From Ligustrum vulgare (Eukaryota; Streptophyta; Magnoliopsida; Lamiales; Oleaceae), in NCBI GenBank assembly GCA_963555705.1, contig OY743179.1:24926192-24990191 (forward strand): 64,000 nt of DNA, read 5' to 3'. Both the position numbers and the translations under genes were made by a program. The notes below the pieces were generated by a model. The model saw only the letters and a program-made list of their open reading frames with translations. It ran no database searches and was not told the DNA's origin. Below, piece after piece: positions 23,501-33,136 of the stretch (positions are counted from its first letter, which is position 1; each line of letters begins with the position of its first letter).

Positions 23501-26500
23501 AAGAACGAGAATATTGAATTATGATATTGAATTACTCAATAATGTTTTAAAAATGAAAAACTAGCTATTACAATGAATAAAAAACTTATGTAAGGAAGAA
23601 AAACGGTGTAAAACCTAACAAGCGCCAAAGATGGGCCTAAAATAGACTTAACATAATTAAAAAAGGAAAAACATAAAATAACTGTAAAACCCTAGTTTCG
23701 GACAACCAATCGATTGCTTGGTTGTGACTCGGGTGATCGCTTGGCATTGCCTTTTAGCTCTTGAATTATTGATCTTCACATCAAGTCTACTATGATTCTC
23801 ATCATCCCCTCTTTCAGTATGATTCATTTTGAATCATAGTTTTTTTCATATTGTACAATTGCCCCACTTGGGTCAAACATAAAATTGTTGCTTCCATGAC
23901 ATGAATTCAATATGTTGCACTCCTTCGATTGGTAGGCAGGACTGCATTGAAACACGAGCTCAATTGGTCATGGTTGATGTGACTTAAGCTTCCAAGTATA
24001 ATCAATCTGCAAGAAAGAATTAAACAAAATAGAGTGGGGAATGTTAGTTTCAACAATAGTCATTCTTTTACTCTCCCTCTTTTGCAACTTAGCTACATTT
24101 TTACCCTTCTGTGCAATCATCTTCTTTTCCAACTATTTTAATGTCTCTCCCATCCTAGAAAAGACATCACTCTCTACCGTCCTCTCAACCCCAACTCCAA
24201 CCCTAGGATTAGAATCACACTGCTTTAGCCTCTTAGCATTAGAGTTTGTTTGAGATTGCTCATTTTGCAATTTAGCAATAATTGCATCATGTTTATCCAA
24301 CAGTCATAATCTCATGAAACCTCCTATCTATCTCCTAAAGCTGGTTTTGAATAGCATTCATCATGTGGAATGTGTCGTTATCCCCTCTAGATGACGACAT
24401 TTCCCCGAATTTAGATTTTTGTAGAATGGAATGCGAAGTTCAAGAACACTCAATAAAATATGATCTAGACATAGATGGGTAAAGAATGAATTTATGTTCT
24501 TACTCGAGAAATCAAATGGAAGAAAATTGATTTTTCAAGAATTATCAAGAATTAAAAAAATTCAAGAAAATGGTTCTTGAATTAATTTTTTTTAATGGAA
24601 TTTCCTGAATTAAAAAAATAAAAAATAAACTTTTTTGACAAAAATCAACCCAATAATCAAGAAAACTCGAAAAAATTCCAGTTTTGAAGAATTTTGATTT
24701 TTTTTTTTTTTTTTTTAGGGAAAATTAAAACTATTTGGAATTAATAATACAAATGAAAAAGACAAAATAAATAAACTGGATATGAATGATTCACATGTAT
24801 AGACTCTATGATAGAAACAAAGAATCAAACTGGATAATTAGGAAAACCTGAATTTATAGCCAAGCTTCTATACTATATGATGTGAACTCGTGCGGAAAAC
24901 ACGTAGAACACACGGAATTGACTCGAAGAACGCTTGGAAAGTCCAAAATTAGGTTGGAATAAACGGTAACACTACGATCCCAGTCTTACGACACAAGAAG
25001 CAAAGATATATTATACCTTAGATTTGTTGAGATGCGGGAACAAGAACCTAATGGGAAACGTTACAAATATTGTTCACGCTTTTGATAAGTTCGAGATGTT
25101 CAATTAAGAACAAGAATTTAAAGGGAATTCTCAACCTTTATAATATTGAATCACTCAATAATATTTTAACAGTCAAAAACTAACTCTTGCAATGAATAAA
25201 AAAAAAGCATATAAAAGTAAGAAAAACGAAGTAAAATCTAATAGCCGCCAAAGATGGGTCGAAAACAGACTTAACATAATTAAAAAAAAAAAAAAAAAGG
25301 AAAAGGAAAAACATCAAAAATTCGGAAAACCCTAGTTTCGGACAACCAAGCGATCAAGATGAGCCTAAAACAGACTTAACATAAATTAAAAAATGGAAAA
25401 ACATCAAAAATCCGAAACACCCTAGTTTCGGACAGCCAAGCGATCGCTTGGTTGTGACATGGGCGATCATTTGGCATTGCACTTCAGCTCTCGGCTTGTT
25501 CCACGGTGACTTGGGTAATCGCCTAAATATTTCAATGGGCGATCGCATAGTTTACCGTTCAGCATCTCGTACTCCTTTGACACAACTTGATTCTTGACTC
25601 GTCTCTCAGCTTGATCACTTGTAATAGCCTTGAATCTTCTTCCAACATCAACTATGTAGCAAATAGTGCACAATCACAATGAGAAAAACATCGCTTGAAG
25701 AATTGAGCAAATCAATCAACTTTTTAGCCTCAGAAACTTTTCAAATTTAAAATATTATCGACTTCAAATCCCTTGCCAATATCAGTTCCCAGCTCTTTTT
25801 CAAAGGATTGAAGAGTTTCTGTAAATCCTCCAAATACCAGAAATTCTCTAACTAGTTCCTCCTCAAATTGCATGTTCTCCATCCATAGGACTCAAATGAA
25901 ACGAAAATTTTTTATGCTTGAAATTGATGGTTAAAGATAAAAATTTGGAGCTTCTTTTAATTAGTAGGGACAAACGGAGAAGGTGCACAGTTCGTCCAGC
26001 AATGGGAATTTTCGAAGAACTGGGTTTGAACGTAATGAAGGGAAAGAAATGGGTTAAAATGGTTGATGGATGATATTGCCCTTCACTATTTGTAAAATTA
26101 ACTGTTCAAATGAAACTTGACGGAGCTGTGATGTTAAATGTAATAGAAATTACGTCATCTGCAAGAAATGTTAAAGCTAGGGACGTTCGTTGACAAACAA
26201 AGGAACGTTGAGACGTTTAACACAAGAAGTGTCAAACATAGGGACGTTTTACGCAAATTACTCAATTTCTTGCTTCCTAGAATAGTAACTTAAAAGGACA
26301 GCAAAACATGGCATGTTCTTGTACTTCAATCCCTCAATAAGTAAATAAACATATAAATTCCAGGAATATGCTAACTTTAAAGTGAATGTCACGGACGGTT
26401 CGACGTCTACGGCCGTAATTTTTTTTTTTTGAATTTTTGGTATTTTCTAGGTAGATCAATGGTTGAAAATTGGAGAGAGAAAATATGTGTGATTAAAAAA

Positions 26501-29500
26501 TATTTTGGGAAATTGTGTTATTTATAAATTTTTTTATAAATTGTAATCATTGCGTAAAAGAACGGTGAGTGAATTATACTTTGGATGGCAGGGAAGGGAC
26601 ACATTTGATTAAATCTTTAGTGAAAAGGATCATGGATAAATTGAAAAACTCCCCATTTGTTGTGGCTCCATATGCTGTGGGGCTTGATTTTCCCATTGAG
26701 GAAGTGATGGAATTGTTGGATGTTACGCGAAATGCCCCCCGTGTTCTGGGATTTGTAGGTACTGGTGGAATTGGCAAGACAACTCTTGCTAAAGCTGTTT
26801 ACAATAAACTTGCAAGGAATTTTGGAAACCGTAGTTTCATCTCAAATGTCAGAGAAAATTTCGATAAGCCTGATGGTTTATTGTTGCTTCAGAACAAACT
26901 GGTTAAAGACCTTTCTACAAGTTCAGCACAACCTTTCGACAACAATGATGCTTTTATGGGTGCAATCAGAAGAATTTTCCGGGAAAAACGAGTTTTGCTT
27001 GTTTTAGACGATGTTGATAATGTAGATCAGCTTAATAAACTAGCTATACATAGGGATTGGTTTTCTGAAGGAAGTCGGATTATCATTAGTACAAGAGATA
27101 GAGATGCTTTGCCAGCTGATCTTGTGAATGAGATTTATGAGGTTAGACAATTAGGCTCTTCTGATTCGTTAAAACTCTTTAGTTACCACGCATTGGGAAG
27201 AGAGACACCTAATGAAACTTTCTCGAAACTGTCCAATCAAATTGTTCGCATCACCGGAGGATTACCTTTGGCTCTACAAGTATTTGGTTCGTTCCTATTT
27301 GACAAGCGGAGAGTGGAGGAATGGAGTGATGCGCTAGAGAAGCTGAAGAAGATTCGTCCCAACCATCTCCAGGATATCCTGAGGATAAGCTATGACTCGC
27401 TTGATCATGAAGAGAAGTGTATATTCCTCGACATTTCATGTTTATTATTGAATTTGGAAATGAAGAGCCAGGACGTAATCGATGCTATGAAGGGCTGCGG
27501 TTTCAGTGCAGAAACTGCATTCAAAACCCTTACTAGAAGATCTCTCATTAAAGTTATTGAGGAAGATGAGTTGTGGATGCACGACCAGATTAGAGATATG
27601 GGAAGAGAGATTGTTTTGCTAGAAGGATCTTCAGATATTGGAAATCAAAGTAGAATATGGGACCGTGAAGATGTTCTTAATGTTTTGAAGGACAAAAAGG
27701 TATATATTTCAACATTGAAAAAGAAAGAGATCCTTATAATGTCCTTCGTTATAGCTAAAAATATGCAGCTATTTATGCTTTTGGGTTTTTTCATTATTGC
27801 TCATGGGATTGAGATTTGGGCTTAATCCTAAAAAATGTTGCTAAGAATTTTAAATCTACAGGAGACGCGACGCACCCAAGGGATTATCGTTGATCTGGCT
27901 GTGAAGAAGCGCACAAGGATTATTAGTGCTGTAAATATATCTCTCAACAATCTTCTTAGATCTCCCAATATCACTACTGTATTAACATATATGATGGAGA
28001 AATACAAGGAATATTTTCAACGTGGGGAAGAAGGAGGCGAAGTAATAGTTGATACCCGGTGGTTCAAATCAATGGTTAATCTGAGGATGCTTCATTTCAA
28101 TAATGTCCGACTCAAAGGAAATTTTAAACATGTACCTGCTGCAGTGAAATGGCTACAATGGAAGGAATGTTCACTGAGAACTCTGCCTTCTGTACTTTTA
28201 GACAGAGAAATGGCTGTTCTTGATCTCTCACAGAGCAAGATTGAAAGCATATCCGGGGGGTGGAAGTGGTTCTGGGATGGAAGAAAGGTATGTTTCAGTT
28301 TCATGACATCAAATATTTAAAGCTCCCTCGTGCTCGATTTCTGTTTGTATTAATTCCTAGTTGAAATGCTTTTATTTCTTTTTCTGCTGACTAACAATGG
28401 AAAAGTGTCTCTATTTTCCAGGTGGGAAGTAAACTTACTGTGTTAAATCTCTATAAATGCTATAACCTGACTGTAATTCCTGATTTGTCTGAGCACAAAT
28501 CCCTGGAAAAGCTAATACTCGAGCGTTGCGTTAATCTGAAAACTATTCACAAATCGGTAGGCGGCCTGGACACTTTACGGCATCTCAACTTGGGGGAGTG
28601 TTCGAGCCTTGTTGATTTTCCAAGTGATGTCTCGGGGCTAAAGCGTCTCGAGGTACTCATTCTCTCTGGCTGTTCACAGCTGAAAAATCTACCTCAGAAC
28701 ATTGGCAGCATGAAATCTTTGCAAGAACTTCTAGCTGATGGAACTGCCATAGATGAACTGCCTGAAACTATATTCAGGCTATCTTGTCTCAAAAAGCTTT
28801 CCCTAAACCATTGCAAATCATTAAAACTACTACCCAAAAGCATAGGAAAGCTTAATTCTTTAAGGGAACTTTCTCTTCTTGGTTCTGCATTGGAAGAATT
28901 ACCTGATTCCATTGGCTTTTTGGGAAATCTTGAGATTCTCAATTTGATGTGGTGTGAATCGTTAATCGCGATTCCAGATTCCATTGGAAATCTCAGATTA
29001 TTGGCTAAACTCTTGCTTAATGGTAGTTCCATAGAAGTTATACCAGAATCTGTCGGTTCACTATACTATCTGAAAGATTTATCTGCGGGAGACTGTAAAC
29101 ATTTGCATACATTGCCAGTTACTATTGACGGGTTGTCTTCAATGATTACTTTTCAGTTAGACAGGACTCTGATCATTGGTTTACCTCGTGAAATTGGTTT
29201 TTTGCAATCACTTAAGAAGCTTGAAATCAGAGATTGCAAGAATCTCAGCACACTTCCAGAATCAATAGGGAACATGTTATCCCTTCACACGTTGATCTTA
29301 AACAAAGCTGTCATAGCAGAGTTACCGGAATCTATAGGATCGTTGGAGAATCTGATTATCTTAAGATTGAATCAATGCAATAAACTATGCAAATTACCTG
29401 CTTCGTTTGGAGAACTGAAAAACTTGTATCACCTGTTTATGGAGGAAACTGCCATTACTGAATTACCTGAATCATTTGGGATGCTTTATAATTTAAGGAC

Positions 29501-30623
29501 GTTGAAAATGGCAAAGAAGCCCTACGACCAGCCCCCTCGGATTTCTCTCATATCAGAGCCAGGCACAAGTGCGGATAGAAAGGTGCTTCCATCTTCTTTC
29601 TCGAATCTTTCCTCATTAGTTGAATTCAATGCTCGTGCATGGAAAATATTGGGGAAGATACCTGATGATTTTGAGAAGTTAGTATCTTTAGAGATTTTGA
29701 ATTTGAGTCACAATGATTTTCATAGTCTTCCAATAGATATGAGACCTCTCTGTGTTCTCAAAAAGCTCGACTTATCCAACTGCAAATTCCTTAGAGTTCT
29801 TCCTCCACTTCCCGAGAGTTTGCAGGAACTAAATGCTGCAAATTGTACTTCTCTGGAAAGCGTTTCTGATCTCTCAAAGATTATGTATTTAATTGAGATA
29901 GAATTCACAAATTGTGAGAAACTGATGGACTTTCCAGGGGTCGAAAAATTGATGTCCTTGAGAAGGTTGTACATGGGAGGTTGCAATTATCGTGCCTCAG
30001 CAGTGATACGGAAACTTGACAAGGTATCCGTCACGATAATATATATATATATTTTTTAGATCGGAGTCATGATAATTTAAAATGTCACTATTTCTATATT
30101 GCAGGTTGCTTTGAAAAATTTATACAATTTATGCATACCTGGAAGTGAAATACCCGACTGGTTTACTCAAGATGAGCTTCGGTTTTCTAGAAAGAAAAAT
30201 GAGGCAATAAGGAGTGTGATTATTGCTGTTGTCGTCTCTAAGAACTCTCAAATCAACCAGGATTCAACATTCGATGAGTTGCCTGTTATGGCTGAAGTCG
30301 AAGCAAAGATTCTCAGAGTAACCAAAGCAGTTTACAGTCATACAATGGACTTGAGAGGAATCCCAAATACAGACGATGATCAGCTCTATTTGTGCAGATA
30401 TCCGGATTATCATCCATTAGTTTCCATACTAGAAGACGACGACAAAATACAGATCATAAGGCGCAATCCTCCATTTGACCCAAGAATTATGCTGAAGAAA
30501 TGTGGGATTTATTTAGTTTATGAAAATGACGACGATTATGATGGCAACGAAGATTCCTTGGATGCAAAATTACAGACGGTGTCTCAGAGACTAAAGGGGT
30601 TTGTCAACTCTCCTGAGAACTGA
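13957..30623 (+). CDS. TIR-NB-ARC-LRR (TNL) immune receptor, five exons
   Basis: Exons are 13957-14489, 26592-27699, 27862-28287, 28422-30023 and 30105-30623 (stop at 30621-30623). All introns are GT..AG. Exon 1 ends with two bases of an Arg codon that exon 2 completes; the other junctions fall between codons. The joined frame has 1395 codons plus stop. Domain order is TIR (about 33-170), NB-ARC (about 205-510), LRRs (about 600-1200) and a C-terminal C-JID-like domain (about 1224-1395). Known role of the family: intracellular detection of pathogen effectors. Effector binding drives assembly of a TIR NADase that signals through EDS1 and helper NLRs to defence and cell death. All key motifs are intact, so the gene looks functional. 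The unusual point is a 12.1-kb first intron full of transposons. A pseudogene paralogue lies at 1-1175. Confidence 0.93.
14502..14582 (+). repeat. (TC)n then (AT)n compound microsatellite
   Basis: About 17 TC units (14502-14536) run directly into about 23 AT units (14537-14582). The tract starts 12 bases after the exon 1 splice donor. It is likely to vary in length between individuals. Confidence 0.97.
14583..17411. other. Intron sequence with small repeats, one unidentified fragment
   Basis: Positions 14583-14895 are less AT-rich than their surroundings. A block beginning AATTATCATGATTCTTG with an AAGATGACG-like tail occurs twice (14583 and 14647). The minus strand has open frames here, but I do not recognise the protein. 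Positions 15330-15560 contain a short direct repeat (GTCAAGAGCCTAG at about 15386 and 15530). The rest is AT-rich with MITE remnants, one delimited separately at 16114-16258. Confidence 0.45.
16114..16258. mobile_element. MITE, 145 bp
   Basis: The left end GCTCTATTTGGCAACTAAAA and the inverse of the right end (GCCGCCCTGTTTGTTAAAC) form imperfect inverted repeats, with TTTATAAA blocks inside each. Flanks are TAA on the left and TAT on the right, so the TSD is imperfect. Confidence 0.6.
17415..17580. mobile_element. MITE, 166 bp, TSD TTA
   Basis: The ends GCCTCTATTCGAATCTA and the inverse ACCTGTGTTCGGATCTATGG pair, with TTA on both sides (17412-17414 and 17581-17583). The internal AATTTATAA and CTCAAACCACTTTTTAA blocks match the foldback MITE at 11518-11825. 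Confidence 0.75.
17885..18348 (+). other. LTR-like promoter segment between retrotransposon LTR and CACTA
   Basis: This 464-bp piece is absent from the sister LTR at 24878-25680, so it is an extra insertion. It has a TATA box (CTATAAATAAGACC, near 17931), then a CT-rich leader, then GGAGTCGATTGCC and CTTAAGGACAAAGAG, the layout of a plant LTR's R-U5 region. Neither its termini nor a TSD could be fixed. Confidence 0.45.
18370..18800 (+). repeat. CACTA left subterminal repeats (GCAACGTT)
   Basis: About a dozen TTTTGCAACGTTT or TTTTGCAACATTT words occur with spacing of about 35-60 bases, each typically followed by a GTTGC/GTTACTGTA-like word. The mirror array lies at 22975-23340. Confidence 0.88.
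20906..22360 (-). mobile_element. Non-autonomous Helitron inside the CACTA element
   Basis: On the minus strand the element begins TCTATATATATATAAAAGTA (at 22360) and ends with a hairpin, CGTGC-AAC-GCACG, followed by about 10 bases and CTAG (at 20906). It sits exactly between an A (20905 plus-strand side) and a T (22361), with no TSD. These are the defining Helitron signs: 5' TC, 3' hairpin plus CTRR, insertion into AT. The 1455-bp interior has repeated blocks but no Rep/helicase. It relies on autonomous Helitrons for rolling-circle type movement. Confidence 0.88.
21120..22310 (-). repeat. Internal repeated blocks of the Helitron
   Basis: A block with CTCTACAACATTCGTATAAG, CTGTCGCATGA and TTTGAAGAAGTTCATAG occurs at about 21130-21240 and again at about 21365-21475. 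A block AAATAAAGTATCAAATGAATAA ... CAATTACTACC ... CGAGGATTATACCTTATG occurs near 21260, 21640 and 21975. A block with AAGCATGAAT and the CACCATTGATTA stretch occurs near 21725-21910 and 22080-22260. Confidence 0.8.
24041..24400 (-). pseudogene. gag-like remnant of the LTR retrotransposon
   Basis: Reading down from an ATG at 24400-24398, the minus strand encodes MSSSRGDNDTFHMMNAIQNQ. A stop follows, then charged, lysine-rich fragments such as IDRRFHEI, IAKLQNEQSQTN and KKMIAQKGKNVAKL. The start (MSSSRGDND...) and coiled, polar composition resemble the N-terminal part of gypsy gag proteins, the structural protein that packages element RNA. At least two stops break it. It lies between the two LTRs described for 17800-25680, which fits gag as the only retained internal gene. 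The family call is tentative. Confidence 0.5.
25686..26385 (+). other. Original TNL intron sequence, duplicated at 1-380
   Basis: From 26011 this stretch is nearly identical to positions 1-380. It is the non-transposon part of intron 1 upstream of exon 2 and shows no coding potential. Because the paralogue copy begins at the window edge, homology probably continues further left in the genome. Confidence 0.75.
26386..26566. mobile_element. MITE-derived insertion beside the exon 2 acceptor
   Basis: The paralogue at 345-370 reads straight from CTTTAAAGTGAA into TTATACTTTGGATGG. The intact gene has about 180 extra bases here, flanked by GTGAA on both sides. The right two-thirds (about 26430-26565) match the right half of the foldback MITE at 11518-11825 (AAATTGTGTTATTTATAAA). 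The left part (ACGGACGGTTCGACGTCTAC and a T run) is different. The insertion ends about 22 bases before the splice acceptor, so it must supply branch-point sequence for intron 1. Confidence 0.75.
26592..27699 (+). CDS. TNL exon 2: NB-ARC domain
   Basis: The exon encodes residues 178-547. Motifs in order (full-protein numbering): P-loop GTGGIGKTT (234-242) binding the nucleotide phosphates; RNBS-A NRSFISNVRENF (257-268); kinase-2 LLVLDDVD (313-320), whose final Asp and following residues fit the TNL class; RNBS-B GSRIIISTRD (338-347); GLPL (401-404); RNBS-D-like CIFLDISC (454-461); and MHD-type WMHD (506-509). This is a nucleotide-operated switch, ADP-bound at rest and ATP-bound when active. 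It starts after ..GGCAG|GG and ends at AAG|GTATAT. The open frame continues 40-odd codons into intron 2, so intron retention would give a protein truncated after the NB-ARC domain. Confidence 0.94.
27862..28287 (+). CDS. TNL exon 3: NB-LRR linker and first LRRs
   Basis: The exon encodes residues 548-689, starting ETRRTQGIIVDL, the typical post-NB-ARC linker of TNLs. The first leucine-rich repeats follow: WFKSMVNLRMLHFNNVRL, VKWLQWKECSLRTLPS and MAVLDLSQSKIESI. The acceptor is CTACAG|GAG and the donor AAG|GTATGT, both phase 0. The linker contains a longer, polar insertion (YKEYFQRGEEGGEVIV) than I would expect in most family members. Confidence 0.92.
28422..30023 (+). CDS. TNL exon 4: main LRR domain
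   Basis: The exon encodes residues 690-1223, roughly 18-20 leucine-rich repeats of about 23-24 residues. Repeats such as LKKLSLNHCKSLKLLPKSIG and LEILNLMWCESLIAIPDSIG follow the TNL consensus LxxLxLxxCxxLxxLPxSIG. A break in the pattern (about KKPYDQPPRISLISEPGTSA) separates an N-terminal block from the last repeats. The LRR array normally holds the NB-ARC off and contributes effector recognition. The acceptor is TTCCAG|GTG and the donor AAG|GTATCC. Confidence 0.94.
30105..30623 (+). CDS. TNL exon 5: C-terminal jelly-roll (C-JID) domain
   Basis: The exon encodes residues 1224-1395 and the stop. It starts VALKNLYNLCIPGSEIPDWF; the CIPGSEIPDWF signature marks the post-LRR domain found in many TNLs and shown in Roq1 and RPP1 to contact effectors. 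The tail is acidic (ENDDDDYDGNEDS). The acceptor is ATTGCAG|GTT. Confidence 0.92.
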   Translation, partial: VALKNLYNLCIPGSEIPDWFTQDELRFSRKKNEAIRSVIIAVVVSKNSQINQDSTFDELPVMAEVEAKILRVTKAVYSHTMDLRGIPNTDDDQLYLCRYPDYHPLVSILEDDDKIQIIRRNPPFDPRIMLKKCGIYLVYENDDDYDGNEDSLDAKLQTVSQRLKGFVNSPEN

Positions 30624-31711
30624 TAGAGTGCATGATCAGACCTTAGCTTTGTTGGACCGTTAGGATCGACAAACGTGAGGCTATGGGCGTGATAACTTCA
30701 AATGGTCTTGAAATTGTCAAACGGTGTCAGAATCGCTATTTATGACCACTTTTCAGAATTCTCTCGATGATCCGGAAAAGACTGTAATTTTGGCCATTTG
30801 AGATCGTTTGGAGTGTCAAAACTGCAATTTTCAATATTTATTTGCTATTTTTGTTTTCATTTATTTACGTCTTAAGCCAGCCCATTTAGGGATCTGTGGC
30901 CCAGTAGGGTTTATTATTTAAGGTTGATTTATTTCACTTGTCAAGGGATTACGAATTTCTAATAAAAGTGTTGGGAGTTGTAATCCATGTTATTTAAGAG
31001 TTCAACAATTGTGTTTGATTCATTCGTAGGTGCCCCTACATCAGGAACACAACAATATCTCAAACTCTACTCATGAAGATAAAGGACATGAAGGGAATAG
31101 AGTCCATTGCCCTGGAGTTTGTATTTGGTAGTTTTAAGGCAGCTTTTGGCTAAATGTTTTCTTTGCTTTGAACAAAATGCTGTAGACTAGGAAGATTTTT
31201 GTTTTTCGGCACTGCTACTCATTGATGGAACTATATATGAAGTTGATAGGCAACATTAAGATAGTGTTAGTTATGTCCAATGCTAACATTTTTGGTTATG
31301 GTAAAAAAGTAAATTTTAAGTGACCTTTAGCTTCTGAACATATCAGGACATGTTAGTATTTTCTTATTTTTTGTAAAAGAATTACTTATTTTGCATACCA
31401 AACATGTACACTTAGAATATGAAATCTGTATGTTTATAACACATGAATTATTTTCCATACAAATGGGTGGAGATTTTATGATATGAGCTTCACACAGTTC
31501 CTAGGGATACAGCAGCCGTACACCTGATAATGAAATGTAAATGCAATACATTTATGATTCGATAAAGAAGTATATCATTGCAGTCATCGGTTGAAGCACC
31601 TCTCTCTCGGGAGTTTTATCCTAACTCATGATGTTCTATCAAACGTACCACCAATCTGCATATGAATGTACTCGATCATATTTTATCGCAGCTTGTTTAC
31701 TTAAAATGTAG
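30624..31711 (+). other. TNL 3' flank with possible poly(A) signal
   Basis: The most obvious polyadenylation signal is AATAAA at 30961-30966. Part of 30650-31040 looks LTR-like in composition (GTTGGACCGTTAGGATCGAC, then GCCCAGTAGGGTTTATTATTTAAGG), so the native 3' UTR may end earlier. No coding homology is seen in 31040-31711. Confidence 0.4.
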
Positions 31712-32183
31712 TGTGTGAAGTATACCCCAAGTGTAGGGATTGTGACAAGTGGTATTGTTGACCTATGAGTCCAAATTATTGTTCTCACAAAGATTGTTAT
31801 TAATTATCGAAATATTTTAGCTCTATACTCTATTTGAACAATTAAATGGTGATTTGTTATTTAAACTAAAAGAAGAAATTATTCTAACTAAATGCATATA
31901 AGACGAAATAACAAGTGACAAAATTGGTTTTTCTAAAGTGACGTGAAGAATGTAGGGACTCACAATTTCGCCATAGTTAATAAGACTAATTTTACTCAAG
32001 TTTTATTCCTATAAATAATGTGTTCGGTCGAATTCATAAATATAAATTGATTTTTCTATCTCAAGTTTAGATCAATTTTACATTACTAAGTCAACCACAT
32101 ATCTCTATGGAGGGTCAGAGTAAGACTCAATTAAGCGTATAAAACCTAAGAATTCATATATCAACCGCAACAACAACAACAAC

Positions 32184-32186
32184 AAC

Positions 32187-32246
<60 letters not shown>
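32184..32246 (+). repeat. (AAT)n microsatellite
   Basis: About 19 ATA/ATAAT units follow a short run of CAACAA. The poly-Leu frame predicted opposite is an artefact of this tract. Confidence 0.95.
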
Positions 32247-32247
<1 letters not shown>

Positions 32248-32580
32248 GAGTATCTCTACCCCTTATTCTATTACTGAATTTTAAGGTTGTTAACCCACTT
32301 CTCGAATTATGAAAACAACCCACAAAATCTATGAATTAGTGGCCAATTAATTTAAGCATTAATCTCAAGAATAAAATCAATACGTAGCAATATATATGCA
32401 AAACTAGAATTATGAAATTAATAATATAAAGCTAAGCTACATCACTTGTTCCAACTTTAAAATTAGTTGTTCATCACAAAGAAATATAAACCGCAATAAA
32501 AACAAGAAAACATGACTGATTTTATCAAATTAACAAAGAATAAAAGAAAGCTTGTACCAAGAGTTGATTTTCTTTGAAAA

Positions 32581-33136
32581 TCTCTAAGTTTCGTGCCTTT
32601 TGCCTCTATTTTTCTCCCCATAATTTTGTAGAATAAGCGTTTTAGAATTAATGCTAGAGAGGTATGGAGTCTAACCCTAATTCATGCATACTCCAAAGTA
32701 TCTATAGATATGGAAGAATTTTAGTCGAAATAGGCAAGAAACAAGTCAAATATGGATTTTGGCAAAAATCCCATCCTAGCCGGAAAGAGGCGAGACCGCA
32801 TGGTTAATTGGCTCAAGGTCGTATGGTTGTATGAAATACGGTTCTGCTTGTGTTAATATATCTCTAAGTTTAGTTCCTTTTGCCTCTATTTTTCTCCTCA
32901 TAGAATAAGTGTTGTAGAATTGATGCTAGAGAGGTATGGAGTCTAACCCTAATTCATGCATAATTCAGAGTATCTATAGGTATGGAAGAATTTTAGTCGA
33001 AATAGGCAAGAAACAAGTCAAATATGGATTTCAAGGCAAAAATCATGTCCTAGCCGGAAAGAGGATAGACCTCATGGTTAATTGGCTCACGGCCACGTGG
33101 TTGTATGAAATACGGTTGTGCTTGTGTTTATAGGGA
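32581..33136 (-). repeat. Tandem duplication of about 280 bp inside the LTR
   Basis: Two units (32581-32860 and 32861-33136) both start TCTCTAAGTTT. Both carry GAGAGGTATGGAGTCTAACC, GGCAAGAAACAAGTCAAATA and CATGGTTAATTGGCTCA. They differ by scattered changes and small indels. Confidence 0.9.

Larger units (their letters stand above)
17800..25680 (-). mobile_element. Internally deleted LTR retrotransposon, split by a CACTA
   Basis: Two LTR-like direct repeats are seen. The 5' LTR is at about 24878-25680 (minus orientation). The 3' LTR is in two pieces, 17800-17884 and 23349-23804, separated by a 464-bp LTR-like insert and the CACTA element. Both copies share TGATGTGAAC at one end, the CGGTAACACTAC block and the TTGTTCACGCTTTTGATAAG block. 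On the minus strand a polypurine tract (GAAAGAGGGGA) sits directly before the 3' LTR, and a degenerate initiator-Met primer site follows the 5' LTR. The internal part is only about 1.07 kb with a broken gag-like frame. The 9-mer CAATGAGAA lies at both outer borders (17791 and 25677), so it includes the TSD, although the exact 5-bp call is uncertain. The distal LTR parts differ. Confidence 0.75.
14490..26591 (+). other. TNL intron 1 (12.1 kb), loaded with transposons
   Basis: The intron runs from GT at 14490 to AG at 26590-26591. It holds a dinucleotide microsatellite, several MITEs, a nested LTR retrotransposon/CACTA/Helitron block (17800 to about 25680), then non-repetitive intron sequence from about 25690 that is also present in the paralogue at 1-380. 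TIR and NB-ARC exons of plant TNLs are usually separated by an intron of about 100 bases to a few hundred; growth here is explained largely by insertions. Exon phase agrees across it (Arg codon split 2+1), which supports one gene rather than two neighbours. Confidence 0.8.

Noticed and set aside
26569..27825. NB-ARC frame as a separate gene starting at 26569
   Set aside because: There is no TIR-less start context. The segment upstream of 26592 is intron, the acceptor AG is followed by sequence in phase with the TIR exon, and codons after 27699 read through a GT donor.
32105..32323. Poly-leucine frame
   Set aside because: Translation of the (AAT)n microsatellite.
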